A DNA stretch of 64,000 nt from Eutypa lata. Taxonomy: Eukaryota > Ascomycota > Sordariomycetes > Xylariales > Diatrypaceae. The notes below the pieces were generated by a model. The model searched no databases. It saw nothing but the letters and a program-made list of their open reading frames with translations, and had not been told where the DNA came from. The stretch covers positions 682,001 to 746,000 of the forward strand of contig JAKULF010000002.1 in the NCBI GenBank assembly GCA_022661535.1, written 5' to 3'. Both the position numbers and the translations under genes were made by a program. Numbering within the stretch: the first letter of the stretch is position 1; each line of letters starts with the position of its first letter. Shown piece by piece: positions 32,570 to 43,613 of the stretch.

Positions 32570-35101
32570 CTACTGCCGGTATCTCGATAGCTGGGCCATG
32601 ATGTTCTGAACGTGCTGTGCAGACTCCCCAGAACTAGCAGGCCGAGCACCATGAGCAGGGACGCCATGCGGTGGAGGGTGTTGATTAATCCCATAGCCGG
32701 GAATGTATGCATTCATGTCAGCTGGAGCACCAGGGTGGGGAGGCATTCCATGTGCTGAGGTAGGTTGTGGGTTGTGAATGTTTCCTAAGATCTGTTGTAG
32801 CGTGTTAATATTGTCCCTAGAGCTAGCTGGGGCATTAGTAGGAGGGTATGGCTGGTTGGGGTATGGGGGAGGCATATGTGACGGCTGCGTAGGTTGAGGG
32901 TATGACGTTGCGTAAGATGGATAGCCGCCGTATGCTGGCTGGCTGTTGTACGCCGGGTAGTTGTTGTAGGTAGGATGGCCACCATACGGCGGGGTTGTTG
33001 GCAACGCGCCTTTTGCCCGAACGACAAGCTGTGCGGCAATATTAGGGTCAAGGTCTTGATACTGATCGAAACGGACATTATCTCTACCAGCCGAACGATC
33101 GAATACTTGTAGAGAGATCTTGGACGTCTGCTGCGCTTGGAAGGTAAGCTCTGTGACAGCGTGGACGCCTTCGACAACCTGTCGCTGGATGACGGCATTT
33201 TGAGGGAACCGGGGGTTGAGGAACATAACCTCAACTCTTAGGCCGGCGGCAACAAAAGCGCCCTCAACCCAACTGATGAAATCCCTCGATACTTCATGCA
33301 GCAAGAGGAATTGAACGTCGGGGACATTAGCCCCGTAACGTCGCGGGATATCAAGCTCCGCTTCAGATTTGAAATTACGGTATGGACTAGGGCTTCGCTG
33401 TCTATAACCACCCGAGTCGCGTCTTCCATGATGCGATGGAGATCGTGAACGTCCGTGGCGGCTGTTGTACCCATCGTGATAACTGCGATCAGTGCTGTAT
33501 GAGTTCTGCTGTCGATGACCACTTCGTCTTGGAGAAGGTTGACGAGTGGGGCGATAATCATTTCTTCTTCCCCGACCTCCATCATAGCGGTCACTGTCCT
33601 TTCTATCTCTCTTGTTCCCACGCTGCTTGTCTCCATTCCCTTCCTTCTTTTGGGGACGAGATATCTCAAGGTGGACCTTGCGACCCTTTATGTCTATACC
33701 TTGCAAGTTATCCAAAGCAGCCTGACCTTCGGCTGCTGTATGATACTGTACGAAGCCGTAGGCTTGCTTTAAAGAGATCTGGGCTAGGTTCCCATAGGGA
33801 GCGAAAATGTCGAATACTTCTTTCTTAGAAGCCCGTTCACTAGATAGATTCCCAATAAAAAGTCTCGACCCCTCAGGGAACCTGTCCCACCTCGCTTCTG
33901 ATACATATTTACGTTCATCTTGTAGGAAAAATTCCCATTGTTGTGATGTAATAGACGGTGGCGGCAGGTGGCCCGGGAATGAAGGATACAGGGTAAATTG
34001 GGATACAGGCGCGGTGTTTAGTGAAGTGGATGGTGGAGGTGGCAAAGCACCGTGAGAGTTAGATATTGTTCCAGGGGCACCACCAGGGTAGGCAGCACTA
34101 GGTACTAATGAAATGCTAGATGGTAATGTAGCGGGAATGGCGGGAGCAAATCCCGGTTGATATGCCCGGGCATCCTCTAGAGGCACATATGATTGTGTTG
34201 ACTGCTGCGGAATAGGGGGTCTAGGAGGAAGGGAGTTTGAAGAGGTTCCAGGTGCAGGTGCAGGTGCAGGTGCAGGTGCAGGTACAGATGCAAGCGCAGG
34301 TGCAGGCGCAGCAGCTTTTGGCACTGTAGCCTGGGTAACATCCTCCTTCGCTGCATTGGCCGTGATAGTATCCACCAAAGCTTGTATATCGATGGGATTA
34401 TCGGTGGCATTGGTAGGTGATTCACCTCCCTTAGTGGTTTGAATAGGTTGTTTGTCGATAGAATTATGGATCTCATGTGGGCTTTGCTCTTTGACCTTTG
34501 TTTGGGGGCGCCCTTGATGGGATTCATTGGCTTGGGTGTTTAGGTCTGAAGCTGGCTGAGCAGATGAGGACGCATGGATATTGCCCGAAGGTGAAGAATC
34601 ATGAGAAAGATCATGCGAAGGGGCTGCAGGTTCAGAATGATTTGTCAAGGTGTCAGATACATCAGTATTAACTGTGGAATCGTTGACCATGGATACACTG
34701 TGTTGGCTGTTAGACTCTTCTGCAACCGAGTAGAGGTTCTGCAAGTTTCCTTCACTTCCAACTGCTGCTGCATTTCCATCTTGTGCTCCAGTTTCACCAC
34801 CATCAGGACCATACTCAATGCCCGGATGACTCAGATCGATATCTCGGTTCACAATGTCTTCGTATCTATTGGCGGCCGCTACCTGGTTTTGATTGAGCAA
34901 CATAGCTTGTCCATTGCTGGAAACAGGAGCTGTATTGGCATGATCGCCAACCTGGTATGAATCAGGCTGCGACATAGTAGAAAGGCTGTCCGCCTGATCT
35001 TGTAGGGTGGGTACGATGATGGGCGAAGATGGATGGAGTGGCGCGGGAGAAACAGGAGTCAGGTTGGCAGAAGCCCAAAGAGTAGCGGATTTGTCTGTCA
35101 T
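32570..35101 (-). CDS. Nab3-like RRM protein
   Basis: Single-exon protein, 843 aa if started at the first true ATG (35101, MTDKSATLWASANL); an internal MSQPDSYQVGDH start is possible. The first about 400 residues are disordered, Ser/Gln/Pro-rich, with a (PA)n stretch from a CAGGTG hexanucleotide repeat (about 34255-34300). An RRM follows: RNP2 RLFIGNLS, then SLKQAYGFVQYHTAAEG as RNP1, ending GRKVHLEISRPQ. A basic RG/RS-like segment comes next, then a conserved block (DIPRRYGANVPDVQFLLLHE...) and a Pro/Tyr/Gln-rich tail ending HVQNIMAQLSRYRQ. The RRM type and C-terminal block resemble Nab3, which with Nrd1 terminates noncoding transcription in yeast. The role in filamentous fungi is inferred. 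Confidence 0.75.
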   Translation of the reverse strand: MTDKSATLWASANLTPVSPAPLHPSSPIIVPTLQDQADSLSTMSQPDSYQVGDHANTAPVSSNGQAMLLNQNQVAAANRYEDIVNRDIDLSHPGIEYGPDGGETGAQDGNAAAVGSEGNLQNLYSVAEESNSQHSVSMVNDSTVNTDVSDTLTNHSEPAAPSHDLSHDSSPSGNIHASSSAQPASDLNTQANESHQGRPQTKVKEQSPHEIHNSIDKQPIQTTKGGESPTNATDNPIDIQALVDTITANAAKEDVTQATVPKAAAPAPALASVPAPAPAPAPAPGTSSNSLPPRPPIPQQSTQSYVPLEDARAYQPGFAPAIPATLPSSISLVPSAAYPGGAPGTISNSHGALPPPPSTSLNTAPVSQFTLYPSFPGHLPPPSITSQQWEFFLQDERKYVSEARWDRFPEGSRLFIGNLSSERASKKEVFDIFAPYGNLAQISLKQAYGFVQYHTAAEGQAALDNLQGIDIKGRKVHLEISRPQKKEGNGDKQRGNKRDRKDSDRYDGGRGRRNDYRPTRQPSPRRSGHRQQNSYSTDRSYHDGYNSRHGRSRSPSHHGRRDSGGYRQRSPSPYRNFKSEAELDIPRRYGANVPDVQFLLLHEVSRDFISWVEGAFVAAGLRVEVMFLNPRFPQNAVIQRQVVEGVHAVTELTFQAQQTSKISLQVFDRSAGRDNVRFDQYQDLDPNIAAQLVVRAKGALPTTPPYGGHPTYNNYPAYNSQPAYGGYPSYATSYPQPTQPSHMPPPYPNQPYPPTNAPASSRDNINTLQQILGNIHNPQPTSAHGMPPHPGAPADMNAYIPGYGINQHPPPHGVPAHGARPASSGESAQHVQNIMAQLSRYRQ

Positions 35102-37133
35102 TAAGTAGCTGGTAGAAAAGGATAACGACGAGAATAGCAATATGAGTTCTTGGCTGGAGAGAGGAGGGAAAGGGGAAAGCTACTCGAATAATTCCTCAAT
35201 GGGGTGGTTGTAGTATCACTCTGGTAGCTGCAACATATGCAAGACGGAAGATATCCGAGCTGTTGAAGACTTCGAGGCCTAGTGAAACATGAAAGTCTTT
35301 GATTGATGGCTCATCCAGTGGAATCATAAGTTGTGAGATATCAAAGGGGATCAAGAGAGGATGAACAGATGCTTAATTAGAATCCACATTAGTCATATAA
35401 AGGGCAAAGCGTCGTTGCCAACATGCATGCTTGAGAGTCGCGATGAGTTGAACATTCAACTAAACTCAGACGATGCCTATGGCAATGGGATGATGTTAAA
35501 GTACGGTAATGTAATGGTTTTGCAGCAACTACAACGTCAGAATGAATATTTAGTATTGGTATGTTGGCATTGCTAACGCTTTTCTGGAGAAACTTACTGT
35601 CCAAGTGGTCTCGAGTGGAAATGAGTAATACCGTAAGGGCGCGGGCAAGCGAAGTCCTATGCGATGTTGACTACTTGGGAGTGAAGAAAAGGAAATCCTT
35701 AGACTAGGTAGGCAGCTATTGGGATGAGGCTATGCCATCTCAATCATTCCGGTTGATTGAGTGGGGATTGCAGTAGATATGTAGGTAGGTCTTCAGAAAG
35801 TCAATGAGAATGCAGGTCTCCGTGACTTGAAATAAATAAAATGGCCTATCAATCTGAAGGAGCAGGGAATTTGCGTAACATAGTATTCACAGTGAATGAT
35901 ACCATAAACTGATGTTCTTAAGCTGCTGGCAGAGCAAGGAAGGCTGGAGAGTTCCGAGGATTTCCGTGGGTCAATATGTTGTATGTATCTAGACACAACG
36001 TGGGAATGGAATCAGAGGGAACAAGAAGATCCAAAAGAAACTACCTAGGTACGTTCCTGAGAAAGACGCACAGGTGCGTCGTGTCGTTGCTGGAAGGTGG
36101 ACAGGGTCAAGGTCCAAGAGGCACAAGGCACCACAGATAGGAACAGGCAGTAGTCAATTGGACTTCTGACCTGGTTTGACGAAGCAAGCGTACAAGTAGA
36201 CTGGTTGGGGATATGACGGAGCCAATCAATGGTAGTCACACAGTAGCAGATGCTTAAAAGGTTTTGATTCTTCCACAAGGCTGATGTCGTATTCTAGTTA
36301 AGTGGATATCAGTTTCTGTGCAAATAAAACACACAAGGTGAGGCGTCTGTAGCCTGGAATGTTTGACAAGTAGAAATCCAGCGCAAAATAGAACTGTAGC
36401 GCATGTTTGACAATTAAGGAGGCACAATGGAGCTATGCACTTGGAAAGAGCGCTTGGCTGTGACAAAATCAACAATCTGGATTGTGAGAAACTCAGAAAC
36501 TTATGGAATGGATGTTTGGATGGGAATGCGCGATGAGTTGCGATGTAATGCTAGAGACTTCACCAACCGACAAGGCTGGACAAACATTTTTGAGAAGGGG
36601 GGAAGCGTCTTTTCATTAATGGAATTGTTCCAGTTCTTGACCCCTCATTGGATATCCCAGATAGGAAAGAAGTGGGATTTCCTCCACGTGTGGTGCAGGC
36701 TTGTACATGTAGGTATATGTACATGTACATGCTGTTCATCTAATGAAGTCACGTGTGGAATCGGATATCTTTATTCAATTTGCCCGACATCTCAAAGTGA
36801 GGTGTCACAGTCGATTATATAATCAAATATCCATGAGTTCATAGGCAAGGTAGAGTCACACATGCCACTTCGTTTTCAATGTGACCTCCCAATAGTTAGT
36901 ACTTTAATGCTGCTCTCAATAATGTTTCACTACGACCGTTAATGGGCAGTATTCCAAGGCTTCTTTGAATACCTACCTAGTTATTCACAGCTACAGGCTA
37001 GCATATAAATATTCTGCGAAGATGCTCCAAATCTACTGTGGGGCATAAATACATACATAAGGGATGCCTTTCTCTACATGGAAATGTTAAGATGCGAATT
37101 TGGATGAGTTCGATTGAGCGACATTTATAAATA
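35102..37133. other. Long spacer, probable leader of the Nab3-like gene
   Basis: 2 kb between divergent genes. It may contain a long or intron-bearing 5' leader of the Nab3-like gene, but no splice pair can be proved from sequence. ORF 36427-36822 (plus, 131 codons) has no motif and is not supported. Confidence 0.5.
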
Positions 37134-37851
37134 ATGATTCGAGCTCTATGCCGAGCATGGCCTCTATTTGAGCCTCCTACTTCTACATATTGTGTGTTGG
37201 CTCATGCACGTGGGCTCCAGAACAAGGCATATGATGCAGACTTCGACCCTGACGAACTTGCAGAAGCTAGGAAGTGGCGTGCTTCATTTAACGAGAATAG
37301 CCTGCCCAGGGGACAGACAAGTTACTCGCGCTCAAGTGGACCAGGAGGTCAGCATGTCAACAAGTTAGTGGTCACATATCTGAGATTGAACCAATACTAT
37401 GGTGGATATCTAACACATGTAGGACTGAGAGCAAAGCAACCACCTTTTGGACAGTGAGTGAATTGTCAGAGGGACTGCCAAACTTGGTCCGGTCAGCGTT
37501 GAGGTCTTCGAAATACTACTCGAAGAGAAATGATTCTATCGGCATTCAGGCACAGACACAGCGGAGCCGAACTGCCAATACCGATGAGAACCGCCAGAAG
37601 CTCATAGAAGAGATATTGACGATATATAAAGAGCGCGTCCCCAGTGCTACCAGTCAAAGCAAGATCAGGAAATATGAAGCATTGTAAGCACAGACACACG
37701 ACTCCTGGATATATGGGGCGCTGCCAAGCCAACCGATGATAAGTGACTGACATGCAGTAGAGAGAAATCTGCCCGTGAAGAAAGGTTAAGATCAAAGAAG
37801 CAACACAGCTCTAAAAAGGCATCTCGCAAAGGCAAGGGGTTTGAGGCGTGA
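37134..37851 (+). CDS. Mitochondrial GGQ peptidyl-tRNA hydrolase (ICT1/Rso55-like)
   Basis: Releases stalled peptidyl-tRNA from mitochondrial ribosomes; class-I release-factor-like catalytic domain without codon recognition. Three exons: 37134-37363, 37423-37683 and 37758-37851, 194 aa. Intron 1 (37364-37422) has a GTTAGT donor, CTAAC branch site and GTAG acceptor; intron 2 is 37684-37757. Both keep frame. The GGQ loop reads RSSGPGGQHVNK, with the intron splitting the Lys codon, then TESKATTFW. The rest includes YSKRNDSIGIQAQTQRSRTA and a Lys/Arg-rich C-terminal tail (SKKQHSSKKASRKGKG) that binds the ribosome in homologues. The N-terminus MIRALCRAWPLFEP suits a mitochondrial presequence. Confidence 0.9.
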
Positions 37852-39046
37852 GGGCCTGTTAGAGTATAACACTTAGTTGCAATGCCATTGTTGCTGTATT
37901 CGGCTAGGTAGCCGTTTCCGAACGTTTATGTAGCATCCGTTGCCTTTAATTGTGTATTGTAACATTGAATTAGATATCCTACGAGCTTATTTATATTTAG
38001 CCTTACTTATATTGCATCTCTTTTTACCATGTCTTACGGTTGCGCATATACGTAATATCTCAAATGCCCCTAGACCCTTAAATAGGCTCACTACACCTGG
38101 TATCTTAATGGTACTTACTGGGTGAGAGTGTTGGTGATCATAGAAGTCAAACCTATTACTGCTAAATTTAGAACATTGTCAACTAAGGCGAAACTCCCTA
38201 AGTTAAGTACCCAAAATATAATAATTATATTTGCGTTACGACCATTACCGCAACTAGGCATATATAATGAAATCGTCAATAAAGAGAATTAGGTACTTCG
38301 TAGAGAATAGTAATCAGCCCTACATGCATTCCTTCTACTTGGCATTCGTTGTGAGACAAGTGGCATATGAAAGTGCATGGGCTGATAGCAGGTCAGATCT
38401 GTAAAAAAAGATAGTGACCCCACCATGATAATGATATCCTGTCCGCCCATCTCTCGGGCCGCGCCTTCACCAAAATGTATTGGTTGGTATCCGGCCCCTC
38501 AATCGGTGAAGAAAAAGGAGCGGGGCAGTTCTCTGATACCCTGCAAGCGTACCAATAGATCTCGACAGTTTCGAAACGGCAGATGCCAGCCAGACTCAGT
38601 CAGACAGACCAAGCCTGACTTTCTGCAGCTCAATCAAACGACTATGCGGCAAGCTGACGATCCCCACGTAAGGATAAGGACGTGTCGAATATCATAACAT
38701 TTTATTTACCTAGTTAGCTAAGAATAATTATTGTTTCCTCACCATCCAAACGAAACGACCAAAGTCTGGGATGCGACATACATAGGTAGCCAGCCGCGAT
38801 CAATGCCTCTCTCTTTCTAAACCACGGCGATTCTACAGTATCTGAACCCATCGCCTCTTCAACGTAACGAACGATCCAACGCCACTTAACAGTAGTACCA
38901 TTTTTGAAAAAGAGCGCTTTTGGGTAAGGCTGATCGCGGGACCCCGTAGTATCGGAGTTTCTAGCGATAGGCGAAACCATACCTACCTACCTACCTAACC
39001 CTCATACATCTCGTCTGCGACCGGGCACGGCTATAGATAGCGCATC
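37852..39046. other. Intergenic; one doubtful small frame
   Basis: Mostly AT-rich. A minus-strand frame at 38980-38717 (88 codons, MVSPIARNSDTTGSRDQPYP start) is divergent to the kinase gene and could be a small protein, but it has no motif. It is left unannotated. (ACCT)n sits at about 38980-38998. Confidence 0.5.
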
Positions 39047-40420
39047 ATGAATGTCACGGCAAACGCTACGAGCAACGGCTCACCCGGCCGTCCAAACCCC
39101 CAGATCCAACCTTGTCGGTATAAGGTGGGAAAGACGCTGGGAGCGGGGTCATATTCGGTAGTCAAGGAGTGTGTACATATCGATACAGGACGTTATTATG
39201 CGGCAAAGGTTATCAATAAGAGGCTGATGGCTGGGCGGGAACACATGGTACGTCACATTTCCTTATCTATTACTTATTATATCCTATATACATATACTCG
39301 AACGTTTATTGATCAGTTTCATACACAGGTTCGCAATGAGATCGCCGTGTTGAAAAAGGTGTCTATGGGGCACCAGAACATCCTCACGCTTGTCGACTAC
39401 TTCGAGACGATGAACAACCTCTACCTCGTGACGGACCTTGCGCTCGGCGGTGAACTCTTCGACCGAATCTGTCGAAAGGGGTCGTACTACGAGTCAGACG
39501 CCGCAGACCTAATCCGCTCAACGCTCTCGGCCGTAGCGTACCTACACGACCACGGCATCGTGCACCGGGACCTGAAGCCGGAGAACCTCCTATTTCGCAC
39601 GCCCGAAGACAACGCGGACCTGCTGATCGCCGACTTCGGGTTGTCGCGTATCATGGACGAGGAGCAGTTCCACGTGCTCACCACAACGTGCGGGACGCCA
39701 GGCTACATGGCGCCGGAGATCTTCAAGAAGACGGGCCACGGCAAGCCCGTCGACATCTGGGCCATGGGCGTCATCACGTACTTCCTACTGTGCGGCTACA
39801 CGCCCTTCGACCGCGACACAGACTTCGAGGAGATGCAGGCGATCCTCAACGCGGACTACAGCTTCCAGCCGGCGGACTACTGGCGGGGCGTCAGCGCCCA
39901 CGCCAAGGACTTCATCCGGCGGTGCCTGACCGTCGACCCGAACCGCCGCATGACGGCCCACGAGGCCCTGTCGCACGGCTTCGTCGCCCCCTGGAACCTC
40001 AACGGCGCCGCCCACGCCGAGGACCCGGCCGCCGCCGCCGCCGCTGCCCAGCAGCAGCAGACCAACCTGCTGCCCACCGTCAAAAAGAACTTCAACGCCC
40101 GCAAGACCCTGCACGCCGCCATCGACACCGTCCGCGCCATCAACAAGCTGCGCGAGGCCCAGGCCCAGGCCCACCTCATGGACGGGCAGAAGTCCGTGGA
40201 GCCCTCCCGCGGCGCCCCGCCTTCCAACGGCAACAAAGATAGCGGCGTCGCGCTCGACAAGGGGAGCGACTCCGGCTATTCGTCTACCGTCCGTGACGGC
40301 AGTGGTGATGTCGAGATGGGCGGCACGAGTGTGCCTCCGAGCCTGCGGCCCGGCGCCGCTGTGAACCGTGTTGTCGAGACATCGAAGGGGTTGTGGCAGG
40401 CGAGCCAGGGGCGGCGATGA
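39047..40420 (+). CDS. Calcium/calmodulin-dependent protein kinase, CaMKI-like
   Basis: Ser/Thr kinase activated by Ca2+/calmodulin. Exons 39047-39247 and 39329-40420 give 430 aa after removal of an 81-nt intron (39248-39328, GTACGT...ACACAG). The intron length is a multiple of three and has no stop, so the unspliced frame stays open at 457 aa. Kinase landmarks: LGAGSYSVVK glycine loop, Lys54 in YYAAKVINK, HRDLKPEN catalytic loop, DFGLSR, activation segment TTTCGTPGYMAPE, and WAMGVITYFLLCGYTPF. After the kinase domain, a basic amphipathic stretch (KNFNARKTLHAAIDTVRAIN) fits the autoinhibitory/calmodulin-binding element. The tail is disordered (AAAAAAAQQQQ, SGYSST). Splicing is favoured because the intron encodes a non-conserved insert between the VAIK lysine and helix C. 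Confidence 0.93.
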   Translation: MNVTANATSNGSPGRPNPQIQPCRYKVGKTLGAGSYSVVKECVHIDTGRYYAAKVINKRLMAGREHMVRHISLSITYYILYTYTRTFIDQFHTQVRNEIAVLKKVSMGHQNILTLVDYFETMNNLYLVTDLALGGELFDRICRKGSYYESDAADLIRSTLSAVAYLHDHGIVHRDLKPENLLFRTPEDNADLLIADFGLSRIMDEEQFHVLTTTCGTPGYMAPEIFKKTGHGKPVDIWAMGVITYFLLCGYTPFDRDTDFEEMQAILNADYSFQPADYWRGVSAHAKDFIRRCLTVDPNRRMTAHEALSHGFVAPWNLNGAAHAEDPAAAAAAAQQQQTNLLPTVKKNFNARKTLHAAIDTVRAINKLREAQAQAHLMDGQKSVEPSRGAPPSNGNKDSGVALDKGSDSGYSSTVRDGSGDVEMGGTSVPPSLRPGAAVNRVVETSKGLWQASQGRR

Positions 40421-43400
40421 GGGATGAAGCGCGCGCGAACGTTGATCTATCAACCAGATGGACAGAAATACCAATCAAGAAGAGGAGCGGCACGATTGCT
40501 TATAGCTAATGGCTTTTGCTTTTGCTTTACATACACACACCTACATATGACGCGGCTCTTCGGTCAGGGGACGAACCTTATTTTCGAGCTAGTAGTCTTG
40601 CTCGTGCCCCGAAACTAGAATGTTGTAGAGGTAGTAGCGGGATCCGTATTACCAAGCCTCGCTTGAGGGGCAGTGGGTGATCTACGAGGGGGCAGTAACA
40701 TTAGGGGAAAACGGCCAGCAGAATTCCCGTGTCCAGCTATTCCATTATTCTACTACCATGGGCAGGCAGGCAGACAGGCATAGCGGACGGCTTTTTTCTT
40801 CATTTCAAAGTACGGGAACTTATTCCAGGGCGAATGTTGGAATGAATTCAGGGTTTTACTAATACTACATGTATGTATGTCACGGGACCACGAAACGGCA
40901 TAACACGGCGGTCGGTTTGGATTGATTGAAAGTTGGAAGAGGTACTAAGGACGATTCTGAACAATTGTACATACAACAAAGCGACAGAGAGACAGCCAAG
41001 AAGGCAGGCAGGCAGACAGACAGACAGACAGACAGATTAGCGAAGATATCAATATGCAAAATGAGGAGAACAGCTCCTTCAGATCAGCCGGTCTGGTCGT
41101 TTTCTGATCTTGAAATATGTTTTCACTACCTACATACATACCTAAGTTATCCTTTGTCCTGGTACCGAGTACGAACTGGTAGGTAGGTAGGTAGGTAGGT
41201 AGGTAGGTTTGGGCCGTTAACTTTAATGAAGTATGACAACCTGTTGCGTAACAATTGCGAATTCCCTGACTCCAGAACGTGGAAGAATGATTTGAAGCAT
41301 TTTCGTGGCGAGGGTAATAGTCCGACCTATGTAGGTTAGTAGTATTATATCTTTACATACAATATAATTCTCACTGTTTCATATGCTCAGTAATAAAATG
41401 ACCAGATGACTGGATAATACCCGGGTGGTTCGGGGTTAGTTAAGTCTTTCTTTCGTTCGGGTGAAGTTACTTCTTTTATACGATGGTCTCCGAAAACGCA
41501 GGACTGTTTCGTTGGAGCCCCTCGAATGCGAATTACGAGGTCGAAGTACGATGATGAGATCGCATTTAAGTTAAAAAATATGGAACTCCTTTGTTGGAGT
41601 CATGTCACATGTCCGTCCTAGCCCATCCCGAATCATCCGCTTCATGCCACTTTGTGACAGACCCACCCGATGAGGTGGTCCTGTACCTAGTTAAATGTGT
41701 CGAAATACATATGCGTGTATACATATCGGTGCTTCGGGATTCATAATTATTAATAAACGGCGAGAATTTGGAGTTAGGTATCTTGTTCCCAATTTCGGGC
41801 TCCGACCATCATCATCATCATCAACATCGTATGCAGAGTCTTCTCCGACCCCGTTCTAGCCTGTAATATTTGATAGCTTCTCTTTTAAAGGTGTCAAAAC
41901 TCCGGCTTCGTGCTACCATCGGCGGCTAGAAGTCTACGTAGAACATTATGGAACCTCAGTTTTCCCCGGTAGGTTCCGAGTAGTCCGGCCGAATGATGTG
42001 TGATAAATATTTGTACGTAGAGCGGATACTATTTAGAACCGAACCGCGATGTGACCCCAAATCTCTTATCGAGGGATCGTGTGATGGAGATATGATTCTA
42101 GCGGTCGCCAGGCAGCCAGGGATAAGATTATCAGATGCAGAATTGTGTCGCGTGTTCTCGTCGTTCTACTCGGTATGTAGTCTTATCCGAAGCTCTATAA
42201 GTCTGTATAGCGCTGTGACGGCGCGATTGCCAAGGCCGAGACAAGTGTACTAGCTCGTCGTTCATCTCAAAGGTCACCGCGAGCAGTCTCGTTTAGGTCT
42301 GTCACTCGTAAATTTATTTCTATGCTCGGGCTTCATATCTAATCCAGTATACGTATTTGAAGTTGTTTTATATATATTTGGAAGCAGTGATTGCATAGTT
42401 AGGAGCTTCATGTTAGAGTTGTTAGAGAAAGTATGCGATATGGGCCGAGATCTTCGATGATAGTGGATCGCGGCAGGCGGCTCACCCGGAAGTTCCGGGA
42501 CCATTGGAAAGAGAAGATCCGGGAGGCCGGCGTGCTTGCATAAACTTCCATATATTGTTATTTCTAACGCTTATCCAATTTATGCACGAGTACCCAATAT
42601 ATCCTCCCTAGATCCAAGCATGCTTGGTACTATATTACAGTTGTATATATCTACGTATATCAGTACGAATGTGATCGGTACTTGCTAAACGAAGGAAATA
42701 CGAGTGCATTTACGACGGTTACTTAGGTAGACATCTAGTATTATGGTGCGTATAAGGATGATATCTTAGATTAGATACTAATTTTTTTTAAAACCTCGTA
42801 CAATAGCCTCTGGCGAACTTACCTATAGCTCGAAGCTAGAAAGAAAGAATTTGAAGCCTCGGTTTAATAGGTCAAATATATCGACATGTTGTTACTACAT
42901 ACCGAGGGATAGTTACAACTAGTGCCTATAGAACGGTAGTTAATATATTGATTAACAATTAGTTCATAACTAGAATAATCCAATAAAACCAACCATCTGC
43001 CATTGCGAATGTTTCTCAACCGCAGAGTCACAAGAACCCGAGTCCGAGCTCGAGCGGGTTACAGAAAGCTTCCTCTGTCGTCCCAGTCATGACCAAAGCT
43101 ACCTTTATTAGCGTGAAGCTATTCAGACCCTCACTCCGAGTTTAAACTCTCTTATCTCATATAACTGGTGCTGCTAAGAGTGTGGCAACCCACTTTTGAG
43201 TTCGAGCCGGCCCAATATCTCCCACCCACACTCTAGGATTTTGCTTGGTAATTTAATTCCGCATCGTCCGGCCGCGATACTTTCTCTTATGTCATGGCAC
43301 GATCATGTTACAATGCATAATTTGAAGGTTTCTCTCGGTAGCGGGGAGGAAATAAAGGTTAGGGGCGGCGGAGGCCCACGCAGGGGAGAAAAGGTTTGCC

Positions 43401-43613
43401 GCCGGTCCATCCGCAGAGCTTGAGTTTACCTGGCGAGTTGGCTTTAGATATGAAGTAATGATATGCCCTGCATTCCCTTGATTCTAAAAATGTGTTGGTA
43501 CAGATGGACGCGCGTTTTTATCAAGTTGTGACGGAAGAATACCTGTGAACTATAGCCGCGGGACGGGAGTCGTATACGAGGTAGCACGCCGATAAGGGGT
43601 TTCATCCGTCGAG
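40421..43613. other. Long AT-rich intergenic region with microsatellites
   Basis: 3.2 kb without a supported gene. It holds a (GGCA)/(GACA)n tract at about 41001-41036, a (TAGG)n tract at about 41178-41209 and (CAT)n at about 41810. A short GC-rich patch at about 42465-42535 stands out from the AT-rich surroundings but shows no clear frame. Confidence 0.55.

Noticed and set aside
36427..36822. 131-codon plus-strand ORF in the Nab3-like upstream region
   Set aside because: No motif, unusual composition and no splice partners; not supported as a gene.
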